Positions 9,392 to 18,796 of a stretch of 64,000 nucleotides of DNA are shown here, piece after piece (the stretch's first letter is position 1; every line of letters begins with the position of its first letter). A program made the translations under genes and the position numbers. The notes under the pieces are model-generated. The model worked only from the letters and a program-made list of their open reading frames with translations, made no database searches and was not told the origin of the DNA. Where the stretch lies: positions 1 through 64,000 of the forward strand of contig CAKZPD010000033.1 in NCBI GenBank assembly GCA_937138475.1, in the 5' to 3' direction. This DNA is from an uncultured Sulfitobacter sp. GTDB lineage: Bacteria; Pseudomonadota; Alphaproteobacteria; Rhodobacterales; Rhodobacteraceae.

Positions 9392-10698
9392 TGGACGCGC
9401 GCACCCTGTTGTCCAAGCTGCGTCACCAACAGGCGCCATCGGCCGGTGAACTGGTCTGGGCGGCTGGGGCGTTGGCTGATGGCACCCTCAGCGATGCCCA
9501 GGCCGGGGCCTTGGCCATGGCGATCTGCCTGAACGGGCTGGATGGGCCGGGGCGGGTGGCCCTGACCCTTGCCATGCGCGACAGCGGCGATGTGCTGGGC
9601 TGGGATCTGGGCGGGCCGGTGCTGGACAAGCATTCCACTGGCGGTGTGGGCGATTGCGTTTCGCTTGTGTTGGCCCCGGCCTTGGCGGCCTGTGGGGCTT
9701 ATGTGCCGATGATCTCGGGGCGGGGCTTGGGGCATACGGGCGGGACGCTGGACAAGCTTGAGGCGGTTCCAGGCGTCAGCACCCAATGCGATACCCCCCA
9801 GTTGCGGGCCATGGTGGGCCAGATCGGTTGCGCCATCGTTGGGGCCAGCGCCCAGATCGCCCCGGCTGATCGGCGCCTTTATGCGGTGCGCGATGTGACG
9901 GGCACTGTCGACAGTATTGATCTGATCACCGCGTCTATTTTGTCCAAAAAGCTGGCCGCCGGGCTTGATGGGTTGGTGCTGGACGTCAAGCTGGGCAGCG
10001 GCGCATTCATGAAAGACCCCGCCGCGGCGCGAAAGCTGGCGCAAAGCCTGTGTGAAACGGCATCCGCTGCGGGATGCCCGGCAACGGCGCTGATCACGGA
10101 TATGTCTGAACCGGCGGCGCCCGCCATCGGCAATGCGCTTGAAATGGTTGAGGCAATGCACACCCTCTCGGGCGCCGCCAGGGGCACGCTCTCCCAGCTC
10201 AGCTGCGCTTTGGGCGGCGCTTTGCTGGCCCAGGGTGGTCTGGCACAAGATCCAGAGGCGGGGGAACAGATGATTGCCCGTGCCATTGCATCGGGCGCGG
10301 CGCTTGATCGCTTTGCCCGGATGATTGCCGCGCTGGGCGGGCCGCGCGATTTTGACATCCGCTGGGCCGATCATCTGCCCCAGGCGCCGGTGGTTCACGC
10401 CGTGCCGTCTTTGACCAGCGGTGTCGTGTGTTCCATGGATGGTCAGGCCCTTGGGCTTGCCGGGATCGCGCTTGGCGCCGGGCGACAGGTGGAAACCGAC
10501 CGGATCAACCCGGCAACCGGCCTGTCCCGGATTTGCCGTCTTGGCAGCGCCATCGAGGTTGGCCAGCCGCTGGCTTTTGTGCATGCCGCCAATGACACAG
10601 CGGCGCAGCAGGCGGCGGGGATGGTCCAGCGGGCCATTGCCCTGGGGCCGCGTCGGCCGCAAGCGCAGCCCTTGATTATGGAAAGGATATCGGGATGA
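9391..10698 (+). CDS. deoA: Thymidine phosphorylase
   Basis: Phosphorolysis of thymidine or deoxyuridine to the base and deoxyribose-1-phosphate. The product is 435 residues, the usual size. It shows the family signature KHSTGGVGDCVSL, the SGRGLGHTGGTLDKLE motif and the KLGSGAFMKD segment. The open frame extends upstream through cdd, but the ATG at 9391 gives the family-typical N-terminus and overlaps the cdd stop by 1 nt. It overlaps deoB by 4 nt. Together cdd, deoA and deoB convert pyrimidine nucleosides to base and pentose-5-phosphate. Confidence 0.96.
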   Translation: MDARTLLSKLRHQQAPSAGELVWAAGALADGTLSDAQAGALAMAICLNGLDGPGRVALTLAMRDSGDVLGWDLGGPVLDKHSTGGVGDCVSLVLAPALAACGAYVPMISGRGLGHTGGTLDKLEAVPGVSTQCDTPQLRAMVGQIGCAIVGASAQIAPADRRLYAVRDVTGTVDSIDLITASILSKKLAAGLDGLVLDVKLGSGAFMKDPAAARKLAQSLCETASAAGCPATALITDMSEPAAPAIGNALEMVEAMHTLSGAARGTLSQLSCALGGALLAQGGLAQDPEAGEQMIARAIASGAALDRFARMIAALGGPRDFDIRWADHLPQAPVVHAVPSLTSGVVCSMDGQALGLAGIALGAGRQVETDRINPATGLSRICRLGSAIEVGQPLAFVHAANDTAAQQAAGMVQRAIALGPRRPQAQPLIMERISG

Positions 10699-11876
10699 GC
10701 CGGGCCTTTCTAGTGGTGATGGATTCTGTCGGGATCGGCGGGGCGCCGGATGCGGGCCTGTATTTCAATGGCACGGTGCCCGACACGGGCGCCAACACCC
10801 TGGGCCATATTATCGCCGGGTTTCCCGCCGCTGCCGGGCGCCCGCTGGCGTTGCCGCATCTGCGGGCGCTGGGGCTTGGTGCGGCGCTTGAGCTGGCATC
10901 AGGTATGCGCGATCCGGCACCGCAACCGGAATTGGTCGGGCAATGGGGCGTCGCAAGCGAAACCTCGCGCGGGAAAGATACGCCTTCGGGGCATTGGGAA
11001 TTGGCCGGGCTGCCGGTGCCCTGGGAATGGCATTACTTTGAAAAGACCGAGCAATCCTTTGATGCCGACCTGATCGCGCATGTCTGTGCCAAGGCCGGGG
11101 TCGACGGGATATTGGGCAATTGCCACGCGCCTGGGACGGCAATCATTGAACGGCTGGGCGCGCAGCATATGCAAAGCGGTTGGCCGATTTGCTATACGTC
11201 GGCGGACAGCGTGTTTCAGATCGCCGCCCATGAGGAAAGCTTTGGCCTGGCGCGCTTGATCCAGCTGTGTGCCGATGTGGCGCCGTATTTGCATCGCATG
11301 CGCGTGGGGCGGGTGATTGCCCGGCCCTTCACCGGATCTGAGGGGGCGGGGTTCATCCGCAGCCAAAACCGTAAGGATTTCGCCATTGCCCCGCCGGGGC
11401 CAGTGTTGACCAATTGGCTGCAAGATGCCGGGCATCCGGTGATCGCGCTGGGCAAGATTGGCGATATTTTCTCGATGCAGGGGATTGATGTCGTTCTGAA
11501 GGGATCTGATGCTCAGTTGATGGGGCATTTGCAGGACCAGGTGGATGCGGCGCCGGACGGGGCGTTGGTTTTTGCCAATTTTGTCGAATTTGACAGCCTT
11601 TACGGGCATCGCCGCGATCTGTTGGGCTATGGCCATGCGCTGGAATGGTTTGACGCACAGATCGGTCAGGTGCAGGCCGCGATGCGCCCTGGGGATTTGC
11701 TGTTGCTATGTGCCGATCATGGCAATGATCCAAGTTGGTGTGGCACAGACCACACCCGCGAGCGGGTGCCGGTGTTGATTGCCGGGCGCGGGGCGGGCGG
11801 CCTTGGCCATATGGGGTTTACATCGGTGGCAGATATTATCGCGGCGCATTTGGGGGTGTCTGGGCCAGGCGCGTAA
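10695..11876 (+). CDS. deoB: Phosphopentomutase
   Basis: Metalloenzyme interconverting (deoxy)ribose-1-phosphate and -5-phosphate, the step after deoA. The 393 residues belong to the alkaline-phosphatase superfamily: MDSVGIGGAPDA at the N-terminus holds the first metal Asp, TPSGHWEL the nucleophile Thr, and LCADHGNDP and DHTRERVPVL the remaining metal ligands. It overlaps deoA by 4 nt. No deoC aldolase is present in the window, so deoxyribose-5-phosphate cleavage must be encoded elsewhere. Confidence 0.96.
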   Translation: MSRAFLVVMDSVGIGGAPDAGLYFNGTVPDTGANTLGHIIAGFPAAAGRPLALPHLRALGLGAALELASGMRDPAPQPELVGQWGVASETSRGKDTPSGHWELAGLPVPWEWHYFEKTEQSFDADLIAHVCAKAGVDGILGNCHAPGTAIIERLGAQHMQSGWPICYTSADSVFQIAAHEESFGLARLIQLCADVAPYLHRMRVGRVIARPFTGSEGAGFIRSQNRKDFAIAPPGPVLTNWLQDAGHPVIALGKIGDIFSMQGIDVVLKGSDAQLMGHLQDQVDAAPDGALVFANFVEFDSLYGHRRDLLGYGHALEWFDAQIGQVQAAMRPGDLLLLCADHGNDPSWCGTDHTRERVPVLIAGRGAGGLGHMGFTSVADIIAAHLGVSGPGA

Positions 11877-11930
11877 GGGGCAGCCGGGATCGGGCCGCAC
11901 CGGGCGGGATGCGCGGCCGGTGCTGGGGTG

Positions 11931-11963
11931 CCTCCGGCGGGGATATTTAAGAACAAAAGAAAG
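11931..11963 (+). repeat. Intergenic 33-bp repeat, copy 1
   Basis: Core CCTCCGGCGGGGATATTTAA followed by an A-rich tail (GAACAAAAGAAAG). It lies 54 bp after the deoB stop and before upp. The flank is GGTG where other copies have GGAG. See the finding on the repeat family. Confidence 0.8.
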
Positions 11964-12056
11964 CCGGGGCGAGGATTTCGCCGGCTTGGCCTTGGCCTTG
12001 TGGGGCGCGGCGCATAGGGTTGCGAGGTGGATTCGCATCGGTGAGGGAGTTTGTTT

Positions 12057-12689
12057 ATGACGGAGCATTTGACGGTCGTTGATCATCCGCTTGTGCAGCA
12101 CAAGTTGACAATCATGCGCGACAAGGAGACGCCGACGGCGGTGTTTCGGCAGTTGTTGCGTGAGATCAGCCAGCTTTTGGCTTATGAGGTGACGCGTGGT
12201 TTGCCGATGACGCTCAAGCGGATCGAGACGCCAATGCAGCCAATGGATGCGCCAACCCTGGATGGCAAGAAGTTGGCGTTGATATCCATTCTGCGGGCCG
12301 GAAACGGCTTGTTGGATGGGGTATTGGAGCTGATCCCGTCGGCGCGGGTTGGGTTTGTCGGGCTTTATCGCGACGAGGAAACCTTGCAGCCGGTGCAGTA
12401 TTATTTCAAGGCCCCCGAGGGGTTGGAGGACCGTTTGGTGATTGCGGTCGATCCGATGTTGGCGACGGGCAATTCGTCGGTTGCGGCGATTGATTTGCTG
12501 AAGGCGCAAGGCGCGCGCAACATTCGCTTTTTGTGTTTGCTGGCGGCGCCTGAAGGGGTGGCGCGGATGAAGCAGGCCCATCCGGATGTGCCGATTGTGA
12601 CCGCCGCGCTGGATGATCATTTGAATGCGTCGGGCTATATTGTGCCGGGGCTAGGCGATGCCGGCGATCGGATGTTCGGCACGAAATAG
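12057..12689 (+). CDS. upp: Uracil phosphoribosyltransferase
   Basis: Converts uracil and PRPP to UMP, salvaging the base released by deoA. The 210-residue product is close to the usual 208-210. It shows [10 protein letters not shown] at the N-terminus, the [13 protein letters not shown] segment, the PRPP loop DPMLATGNS and the C-terminal uracil-binding [16 protein letters not shown] at 12057 is preferred over an in-frame TTG 6 nt upstream; GAGGGAG lies upstream. It is separated from deoB by 180 bp containing a repeat element, so it may have its own promoter. Confidence 0.97.
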   Translation: MTEHLTVVDHPLVQHKLTIMRDKETPTAVFRQLLREISQLLAYEVTRGLPMTLKRIETPMQPMDAPTLDGKKLALISILRAGNGLLDGVLELIPSARVGFVGLYRDEETLQPVQYYFKAPEGLEDRLVIAVDPMLATGNSSVAAIDLLKAQGARNIRFLCLLAAPEGVARMKQAHPDVPIVTAALDDHLNASGYIVPGLGDAGDRMFGTK

Positions 12690-12707
12690 GGGCGGCGCCC
12701 CCCGAAT

Positions 12708-12723
12708 GGGGCGGGTTCGCCCC
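12708..12723. terminator. Possible hairpin between convergent upp and the M48-like gene
   Basis: GGGGCG (12708-12713) and CGCCCC (12718-12723) with a GGTT loop, located between two convergent stop codons. No U tract follows on either strand, so intrinsic termination is uncertain. Confidence 0.35.
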
Positions 12724-12733
12724 GTGCGGGTGG

Positions 12734-13747
12734 TCAACCGCCGCAGATGTTTTGCAGGCGCAGCCAGTCGGCATCGGCCATTATCATCGCCGGGGCGTGG
12801 GCGGAGGCCGGATCGCCTTCGATCAACGGCAGCACGCTTTCGCCTGTGACATCAAGGGCATAGGCATAGGGCGCGGCGCTGATCTTGGCGCGCGCGAATT
12901 GCGCCAAGAGCGGATCGGTCGCAGGGGCGCTGCGCGGGGCGGTCATCAGATATTGGGCGTATTGTGCCAGATCATTGGGCGGCAGGTCGCCGGTGGTCAG
13001 CAGGCGAAATGTCGACCAGACCCCGGCATAGCGCAGCAGATCGCGCAGGGGGTCACTGGCCTGGGCCTGGGTCAGCTCGGCCAGGGCAAAGCCGGCGGCG
13101 ACGCTGGGGTCTTCGAAGTCTTCGACCAGATCGCGGCGCAGCAAGATGCGCCCACCGGGCAAATGCAGGCTGATCTGGCCGGTGGCGGGCATCACCGAAA
13201 GCGGGCCGCTGCCGATGCGCTTGCGCAGCAGCTGTAGCGAGCGCAGCCCGGAGGGGGCGTTGCAGCGTAACCCCGAGAGGCGCTCTATCCGAGTGAGCAA
13301 TGTGTCACCGATGGCCACGCGTTTGGCGACGGGCACGACGCTGACCGCGTGGTTGACCAAGGCGCCAGGCAACCAAAGCAACAGCAGTGCCGCCACCAGC
13401 GCCGCCGAGGTCAGCGCCCCGACCGACCGGACCCGCCCCGGATGTGGCCGGGCCTTGTCAACGGCGCGGCGCAGGGTTTCGATGGCCTCGATCATGTTGT
13501 CTTCGCCTGCGGCCAGTTCAAGCGTTTCGCCGGGATCGCCATCGGGGCTGTAGATTGCCGGCTGTTTGCCCGGATTGACCCGGTCAAGCGCCGCCAGCGA
13601 CCAATGGGTGATCGGGCGGTCTTTCATGTCGCTGATCAGCAAGGTCGCATCGCCCATGGAAATAATGACTTCGCGGCGCTGCTCGCCGGGGGCGGGACGC
13701 CAAAGCGCGCTGGCTTCGATCCGGTCATATTTGCGAAGGGCGGTCAT
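12734..13747 (-). CDS. Membrane-anchored degenerate M48-like peptidase homologue
   Basis: A 337-residue protein. Residues 1-100 resemble the N-terminal region found in some M48 proteins (a beta-rich module ending in a WSLAALDRV-like segment). One hydrophobic helix spans about 109-130. The C-terminal part aligns by eye with M48 metallopeptidases (RCNAPSGLRSLQLL, LPGGRILLRRDLVED). The zinc motif HExxH is replaced by AELTQ at 223-227, so protease activity should be lost. A scaffold or regulatory role in the inner membrane is possible. Its function is unknown. It is convergent with upp and lies downstream of the acyl-CoA synthetase. Confidence 0.65.
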   Translation of the reverse strand: MTALRKYDRIEASALWRPAPGEQRREVIISMGDATLLISDMKDRPITHWSLAALDRVNPGKQPAIYSPDGDPGETLELAAGEDNMIEAIETLRRAVDKARPHPGRVRSVGALTSAALVAALLLLWLPGALVNHAVSVVPVAKRVAIGDTLLTRIERLSGLRCNAPSGLRSLQLLRKRIGSGPLSVMPATGQISLHLPGGRILLRRDLVEDFEDPSVAAGFALAELTQAQASDPLRDLLRYAGVWSTFRLLTTGDLPPNDLAQYAQYLMTAPRSAPATDPLLAQFARAKISAAPYAYALDVTGESVLPLIEGDPASAHAPAMIMADADWLRLQNICGG

Positions 13748-13840
13748 TGGGATTGCTCTTGTGGATTTGGCGCAGGATATCCCGCGCGGACGGGCGCGAA
13801 AACCAGGCGTGCGATGACATTTGGGCCCTGTCTAGCGGGG

Positions 13841-15463
13841 TTATCCGGTTTGCGCCAGTTTGCGCAGTTCAAACTTTTGGATTTTCCCGGTCGATGTCTT
13901 GGGCAGTTCGATAAAGATCACCTGTTTGGGGGCTTTGAAACCGGCCAGGGTCAGCCGCGAAAAGGCAATCAGTTCGGCCTCGGATACGGTCGCGCCGGGC
14001 TTGAGTTCAATGAAGGCGCAGGGGACTTCGCCCCATTTCTCGTCAGGCTTGGCAACCACAGCCGCCAAAGACACCGCGTCATGGCCCATCAACACGCCTT
14101 CGACCTCGACCGAGCTGATGTTCTCGCCGCCGGAAATGATGATATCTTTGGCGCGGTCCGCGATCTGTATATAGCCGTCGTCATGCTGAACGGCCAAATC
14201 TTCTGAGTGAAAATAGCCCCCGGCAAAGGCCTTGGCCGTTGCGGCCGGATTTTTGTAATACCCCTTCATCACCGCATTGCCGCGAATAAGGATTTCGCCC
14301 TGGTGCTGACCATCGCGGGGCACCGCTTTGCCTTGGGTGTCTGCCACGGTGATATGCTCCATCATCGGGAAGGCCACGCCTTGGCGGGCTTTGATGGCGG
14401 CGCGGTCGGTTTGGTCCAAACCGTCCCAATCGTCGCTACGCCAGATACATTCGGTGACATGGCCATAGGTTTCTGTCAGCCCGTAAACCTGGGTAACGTT
14501 AAAGCCCAGGGCCTCGATCTTGGCCAGGGTGGCCGGGGCGGGCGGGGCGCCTGCTGTAAACACTTCGACCGTGTGGTCAAACTGGCGCCGGTCTTGGGCC
14601 GGGGCGTTGACCAACATGTTCAACACGATCGGGGCGCCGCCAAAATGGGTGACACCTTCATCGGCGATGGCGTCATAAATTGCCTGTGCGGTGATGTCGC
14701 GGCAGCACACCAAGGTGCCGCCGATCAGCGGCATCATCCAGGTGTGGTTCCATCCATTACAGTGGAAAAGCGGTACGATCTGCATGAAAACCGGGTGCAG
14801 CACCATCCGCCAAGATATCACAGTGCCCATAGTCATCAAATAGGCGCCGCGGTGATGATAAACCACGCCTTTGGGGCGGCCAGTCGTGCCTGATGTGTAA
14901 TTCAACGCCAGGCTTTCCCATTCATCCTGGGGCAGAATCCACTGAAAATCAGGGTCGGCATTGGCCAACAGGTCTTCGTATTGCAGGTGTTCTGGGCTGG
15001 CTGGCAGGCCGGCGTTTGGATCGTTGACCTCGATGATGATCGGTGTGCTGCGGGTGCCTTTTGCGGCAAGGGCGAGGGCCAGGATTTCGCTGTCCACCAG
15101 CACGGCTTTGGCATCGCCGTGCTCAAACACATAGCGCACGGTGTCCATGTCCAGCCGGGTGTTGATCGTGTTGAGCACCGCCCCGCAAGCCGGCACGCCA
15201 AAGTGGGCCTCGGCCTGGGCGGGCAGGTTGGGCATCAACGTCGCAACCACATCCCCAGGCTGGATGCCCAACGCCGCCAACCCCGAGGCCAGCCGGGTGC
15301 AGCGGTCGTAATACTGGGCATAGCTGACGCGGTGGGCGCCATAAACAACCGCTGTGCGATTGGCAAAAACATCCGCCGCACGGCGCAGGTGCGACAGCGG
15401 GCTGAGCGGGACATGATTTGCCGCGCATTTGTCCAATCCGGTTTCATCTTGCATCCAGCCCAT
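13841..15463 (-). CDS. AMP-dependent acyl-CoA synthetase (medium/long-chain type)
   Basis: Fatty acid or related carboxylate activation to acyl-CoA with ATP. The 540-residue enzyme carries NYTSGTTGRPKGV (P-loop-like), YGLTETYGHVTE, the HSEDLAVQHDDGY hinge region and the C-terminal lysine motif PKTSTGKIQKF. ATG at 15463 is chosen because AGGGGAAG precedes it by a few nucleotides and the longer frame adds 57 atypical residues. The AlkK/DmdB-like class is the nearest family. The substrate is not determined; DMSP-derived methylmercaptopropionate is one option for this lineage. It diverges from an EamA transporter. Confidence 0.88.
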   Translation of the reverse strand: MGWMQDETGLDKCAANHVPLSPLSHLRRAADVFANRTAVVYGAHRVSYAQYYDRCTRLASGLAALGIQPGDVVATLMPNLPAQAEAHFGVPACGAVLNTINTRLDMDTVRYVFEHGDAKAVLVDSEILALALAAKGTRSTPIIIEVNDPNAGLPASPEHLQYEDLLANADPDFQWILPQDEWESLALNYTSGTTGRPKGVVYHHRGAYLMTMGTVISWRMVLHPVFMQIVPLFHCNGWNHTWMMPLIGGTLVCCRDITAQAIYDAIADEGVTHFGGAPIVLNMLVNAPAQDRRQFDHTVEVFTAGAPPAPATLAKIEALGFNVTQVYGLTETYGHVTECIWRSDDWDGLDQTDRAAIKARQGVAFPMMEHITVADTQGKAVPRDGQHQGEILIRGNAVMKGYYKNPAATAKAFAGGYFHSEDLAVQHDDGYIQIADRAKDIIISGGENISSVEVEGVLMGHDAVSLAAVVAKPDEKWGEVPCAFIELKPGATVSEAELIAFSRLTLAGFKAPKQVIFIELPKTSTGKIQKFELRKLAQTG

Positions 15464-15584
15464 GGTCTTCCCCTGTTCGTCTTTTTGGTTTTGGTCTTGT
15501 GGTTTTGTTCTTGGCAAAGTCTTGCATTGCGCGCGCATCACGATATGGATTTCCGGGCGCAAGAAAAGAGCGAAGTTGCCTGAC

Positions 15585-16499
15585 ATGAATCCCAATGCCC
15601 CCCAAACGCGTCCGGCGGTTGCCGCGCTGAACATGATTGGCGCGATGCTTTTGTTGGGGTTCGTCGATATTTATGTGGCCGTGATCGCGCAAAGCATCAG
15701 CGTCTGGCAGTTTTTATGCTGCCGGGGGGTGCTGGCGATGGCGCTGGTTTGGGCGATGTCGCGCGCCGGTCTGGGCAGGTTGCGGCCGCAGCGGATCTGG
15801 GCCGTGGCGCTGCGCAGTGCGCTGATTGCAATCGGGATGACGTTCTATTTCGGTGCCCTGGCCTTTATGCCAATCGCACAGGCGTTGGCGGGGCTGTTTA
15901 CATCGCCGATTTTTGTGATGCTGATTTCCGGGTTTGTGCTGCGGGCGCCGATTGGCCCGTGGCGTGTGGTGGCGGTGTTGATCGGCTTTGCCGGTATCTT
16001 GACGGTTCTGGGGCTGCAAGACGGGTTGGCGGGATGGATCATGTTGATGCCGGTGGCGGGCGGGTTGTTTTACGCCTGCGGATCGGTCGCAACACGGGTG
16101 CTGTGCGCGCAAGAAGACACGCTGAGCATGTTGCTGGGGATATTGCTGGTGCAAACGCTGTTGGGGGCGGGGGCGCTGATGGTGATTGCCGGGCTGGGGA
16201 TTGAGGGCGCAGCGGGGGCGGGCGGGTTCTTGACCCGCGGCTGGGTCTGGCCGATGGGATCGGCGCTGTGGTTGGTGGCGCTTCAGGCGGTGGTGTCGGT
16301 TCTGGGGGTTGGGTTGCTTATTCGCGCCTATCAACTGGGCGAGGCCTCGCAGGTTTCGGTGTTGGAATACACCATCATGATTTTCGGCCCGTTTTTTGGT
16401 TGGTTGTTGATGGGGCAGATGATCAGCATGGCCCAAGCTTTTGGCATCGGGCTGATCGCCGTTTCAGGGGTGATCATTGCCTTGCGCAGCCGATCCTGA
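15585..16499 (+). CDS. EamA/DMT-superfamily transporter
   Basis: A 304-residue integral membrane protein with about ten hydrophobic helices in two EamA repeats, the fold of drug/metabolite exporters. Examples of helices are LNMIGAMLLLGFVDIYVAVIA and the C-terminal GIGLIAVSGVIIALR. The ATG at 15585 gives a short charged N-terminus before helix 1; a longer upstream frame is not credible. The substrate is unknown. It diverges from the acyl-CoA synthetase and ends at a terminator shared with fadJ. Confidence 0.85.
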   Translation: MNPNAPQTRPAVAALNMIGAMLLLGFVDIYVAVIAQSISVWQFLCCRGVLAMALVWAMSRAGLGRLRPQRIWAVALRSALIAIGMTFYFGALAFMPIAQALAGLFTSPIFVMLISGFVLRAPIGPWRVVAVLIGFAGILTVLGLQDGLAGWIMLMPVAGGLFYACGSVATRVLCAQEDTLSMLLGILLVQTLLGAGALMVIAGLGIEGAAGAGGFLTRGWVWPMGSALWLVALQAVVSVLGVGLLIRAYQLGEASQVSVLEYTIMIFGPFFGWLLMGQMISMAQAFGIGLIAVSGVIIALRSRS

Positions 16500-16520
16500 A
16501 ACGGCCTGTTGCGAAAAGGA

Positions 16521-16543
16521 AAAGGGGCCTGGTCGGCCCCTTT
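16521..16543. terminator. Bidirectional intrinsic terminator
   Basis: Perfect 9-bp stem AAAGGGGCC (16521-16529) and GGCCCCTTT (16535-16543) with a TGGTC loop, between the convergent EamA gene and fadJ. The plus-strand tail is TTTGCTGTATT. The minus-strand tail is TTTTCCTTTTCGC, so both genes can terminate here. Confidence 0.85.
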
Positions 16544-16549
16544 GCTGTA

Positions 16550-18748
16550 TTATGCCGCGTGTTGCTGGCCGAACCTTTCATAAAAGCTTTGGCCTTTTGC
16601 GGCCATGTCGCGCAGCAGAGCGGGGCAGGCAAAGCGATCGCCGTAACGGGCGGCAAGCGCATCGCAGCGTTCAGCGGCATAGGGCGCGCCGATCATATCC
16701 AGCCAGCTGAACGGGCCACCGGACCAGGGGGCAAAGCCCCAGCCAAGGATGGCGCCCACATCGCCTTCGCGGATATCCATCAAGACGTTCTCTTCCAGGG
16801 CGCGCACCGCTTCGAGCACCTGCGAGAACAGCAAGCGGTGTTGGACCTCGATCAGTTCGGGCTGCTCTGGGGCAGGGGGGTATTGCGCGGCCAGCCCGTC
16901 CCATAGGCCCAGGCGTTTGCCTTTGTCGTCATAGGCGTAAAAGCCGCCCTGGGCTTTGCGGCCCATGCGTCCCAGACCTTCGAGCCAGAAGATCACATCG
17001 TCCGACGGGCTTTCGGGATAGGCGTTGCCCATGGCGGCCTTGGTGGCGCGGGCAATCTTGGCGCCCAGGTCAATCGCGGTTTCGTCGGTCAGCTGCAATG
17101 GCCCCAGCGGCATTCCGACAAGTTTGGCGGCGTTTTCGATCAGGGCCGGTTCCACGCCTTCGGCCACCATGCGGACCCCTTCGTTGATATAGGGAATGAT
17201 GCAGCGGTTGGCATAGAAAAACCGCGCGTCGTTGACCACGATCGGCGTTTTGCGGATCTGGCGCACATAATCAAGCGCCTTGGCAACCGCGCGGTCACCG
17301 GTGTTGGCGCCCTTGATGATCTCCACCAGGGCCATTTTTTCCACCGGAGAGAAAAAGTGAATGCCGATGAACTGGTCCTGCCGCCCGGAGGCCTGGGCCA
17401 GACCGCTGATCGGCAGGGTCGAGGTGTTCGAGGCAAAGATGCAATCTTGGGGGATCACCGCCTCGACGCGTTTGGTGATATCGGCCTTGACGGCAGGGTC
17501 TTCGAACACCGCTTCGATGATCAGATCACAGCCTTGCAGCGCCTTGAGATCGGGCGTCGCGGTGATGCGGGCCAGCAGGGCATCCTTTTTTTCAGCCGTG
17601 GCCTTTTTGCGGGCGATGCCCTTGTCCATGAAGCTGGCGCTATAGGCTTTGCCCTTGTCGGCGGCTTCTTGGGTTTGGTCGATCAGCACAACCTCGATCC
17701 CGGCCTGGGCCGAGACCAGCGCGATACCAGCCCCCATCAGGCCAGCCCCCAGAACGCCCAGCTTTTGCACGCGCTGATCGGCGATGCCTTGCGGCCGCAC
17801 CGCGCCTTTTTCCAGCGCTTCTTTGTTCAGGAACAAGGATCGGATCATCGCCGAGGACGATGGGTTCATCAAAACGCTGGTGAACCAGCGGGCTTCGATC
17901 CGCAGGGCCGTGTCAAAGGGAACCAAGGCCCCTTCGTAAACCGCGCTGAGCAGGGCCTTGGCGGCAGGATAAACCCCTTGGGTCTTGCCGTTGACCATGG
18001 CGTTGGCACCGACAAAGGTCATGAAGCCCGCCGGATGATAGGGGGCGCCGCCGGGCATTTTGTATCCTTTTTGGTCCCATGGCTTGACCAGATCGGCGTC
18101 TTTGGCCGACAGAACCCAGGCGCGGGCCGCCGCCAGCGGATCGGCGCAGACTTCGTCGATGATCCCGGCGGCCTTGGCGGCGGCGGGGGCGACCATCTTG
18201 CCCTCAAGCAGGAAGGGGCTGGCGCCCATGGCGCCCAGTTTGCGCGCCAGACGGGTGGTGCCCCCGGCGCCGGGGAAAATGCCGACCAAAATTTCTGGCA
18301 GGCCCAGCCGCGCCTTTGGGTTGTCGGCGACAAAAATCCGGTGGGTGGCCAGAGGCAGTTCCAGCCCGATCCCGGCCGCCGTGCCGGGCAAGGCCGCGGC
18401 AATCGGCTTGCCGCCCTTGTTGGTCTTGGGGTCCATCCCTGCGCGTTCAATCTTGCGCAGCAGGTGGTGCATCTGCATCGTGCCCTCGAACAGGCCCCTG
18501 GCCGGGTCGTCGCCGGCGTCTTCTTTCAGCTTGGCCAGCAGGTTCAGATCCATCCCGCCAGCAAAGGATCCCGCCTTGCCCGAGGTGATCACCACCCCCT
18601 TGACCGCAGGGTCGGCAAGCGCGCCGTCGATCAGCGCATCCAGATCGCGTAGCCCGTCAAAAGACATGACGTTCATGGATTTTCCGGGCACGTCCCAAGT
18701 GATAATGGCAACGCCATCGGCGTCTGTGATCATGGTGAAATCGGTCAT
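16550..18748 (-). CDS. fadJ: Multifunctional enoyl-CoA hydratase / 3-hydroxyacyl-CoA dehydrogenase
   Basis: Carries the middle two steps of beta-oxidation: hydration of enoyl-CoA and NAD-dependent oxidation of 3-hydroxyacyl-CoA. In the 732-residue chain, residues 1-200 are crotonase-like (GSFAGGMDL oxyanion loop, LPEILVGIFPGAGGTTRLAR). The Rossmann dehydrogenase begins near 320 (LGVLGAGLMGAGIALVSA) with SNTSTLPIS, GIHFFSPVEKM and ARFFYANR. ATG at 18748 is chosen for its GGAGAG ribosome site. It is the last gene of the fadA / NTF2-like / fadJ set. The symbol follows the family; a fadB assignment is equally defensible. Confidence 0.93.
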   Translation of the reverse strand: MTDFTMITDADGVAIITWDVPGKSMNVMSFDGLRDLDALIDGALADPAVKGVVITSGKAGSFAGGMDLNLLAKLKEDAGDDPARGLFEGTMQMHHLLRKIERAGMDPKTNKGGKPIAAALPGTAAGIGLELPLATHRIFVADNPKARLGLPEILVGIFPGAGGTTRLARKLGAMGASPFLLEGKMVAPAAAKAAGIIDEVCADPLAAARAWVLSAKDADLVKPWDQKGYKMPGGAPYHPAGFMTFVGANAMVNGKTQGVYPAAKALLSAVYEGALVPFDTALRIEARWFTSVLMNPSSSAMIRSLFLNKEALEKGAVRPQGIADQRVQKLGVLGAGLMGAGIALVSAQAGIEVVLIDQTQEAADKGKAYSASFMDKGIARKKATAEKKDALLARITATPDLKALQGCDLIIEAVFEDPAVKADITKRVEAVIPQDCIFASNTSTLPISGLAQASGRQDQFIGIHFFSPVEKMALVEIIKGANTGDRAVAKALDYVRQIRKTPIVVNDARFFYANRCIIPYINEGVRMVAEGVEPALIENAAKLVGMPLGPLQLTDETAIDLGAKIARATKAAMGNAYPESPSDDVIFWLEGLGRMGRKAQGGFYAYDDKGKRLGLWDGLAAQYPPAPEQPELIEVQHRLLFSQVLEAVRALEENVLMDIREGDVGAILGWGFAPWSGGPFSWLDMIGAPYAAERCDALAARYGDRFACPALLRDMAAKGQSFYERFGQQHAA

Positions 18749-18796
18749 GTTTTCTCTCCGAACTTCTGTGTGTGTGGTGGGCACATGGCCCGAAAA

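Noticed and set aside
8914-10698. 594-codon frame that would extend deoA upstream through cdd
   Set aside because: The first part reads cdd and its upstream gene in the wrong frame. ATG at 9391 gives the correct DeoA start and couples to the cdd stop.
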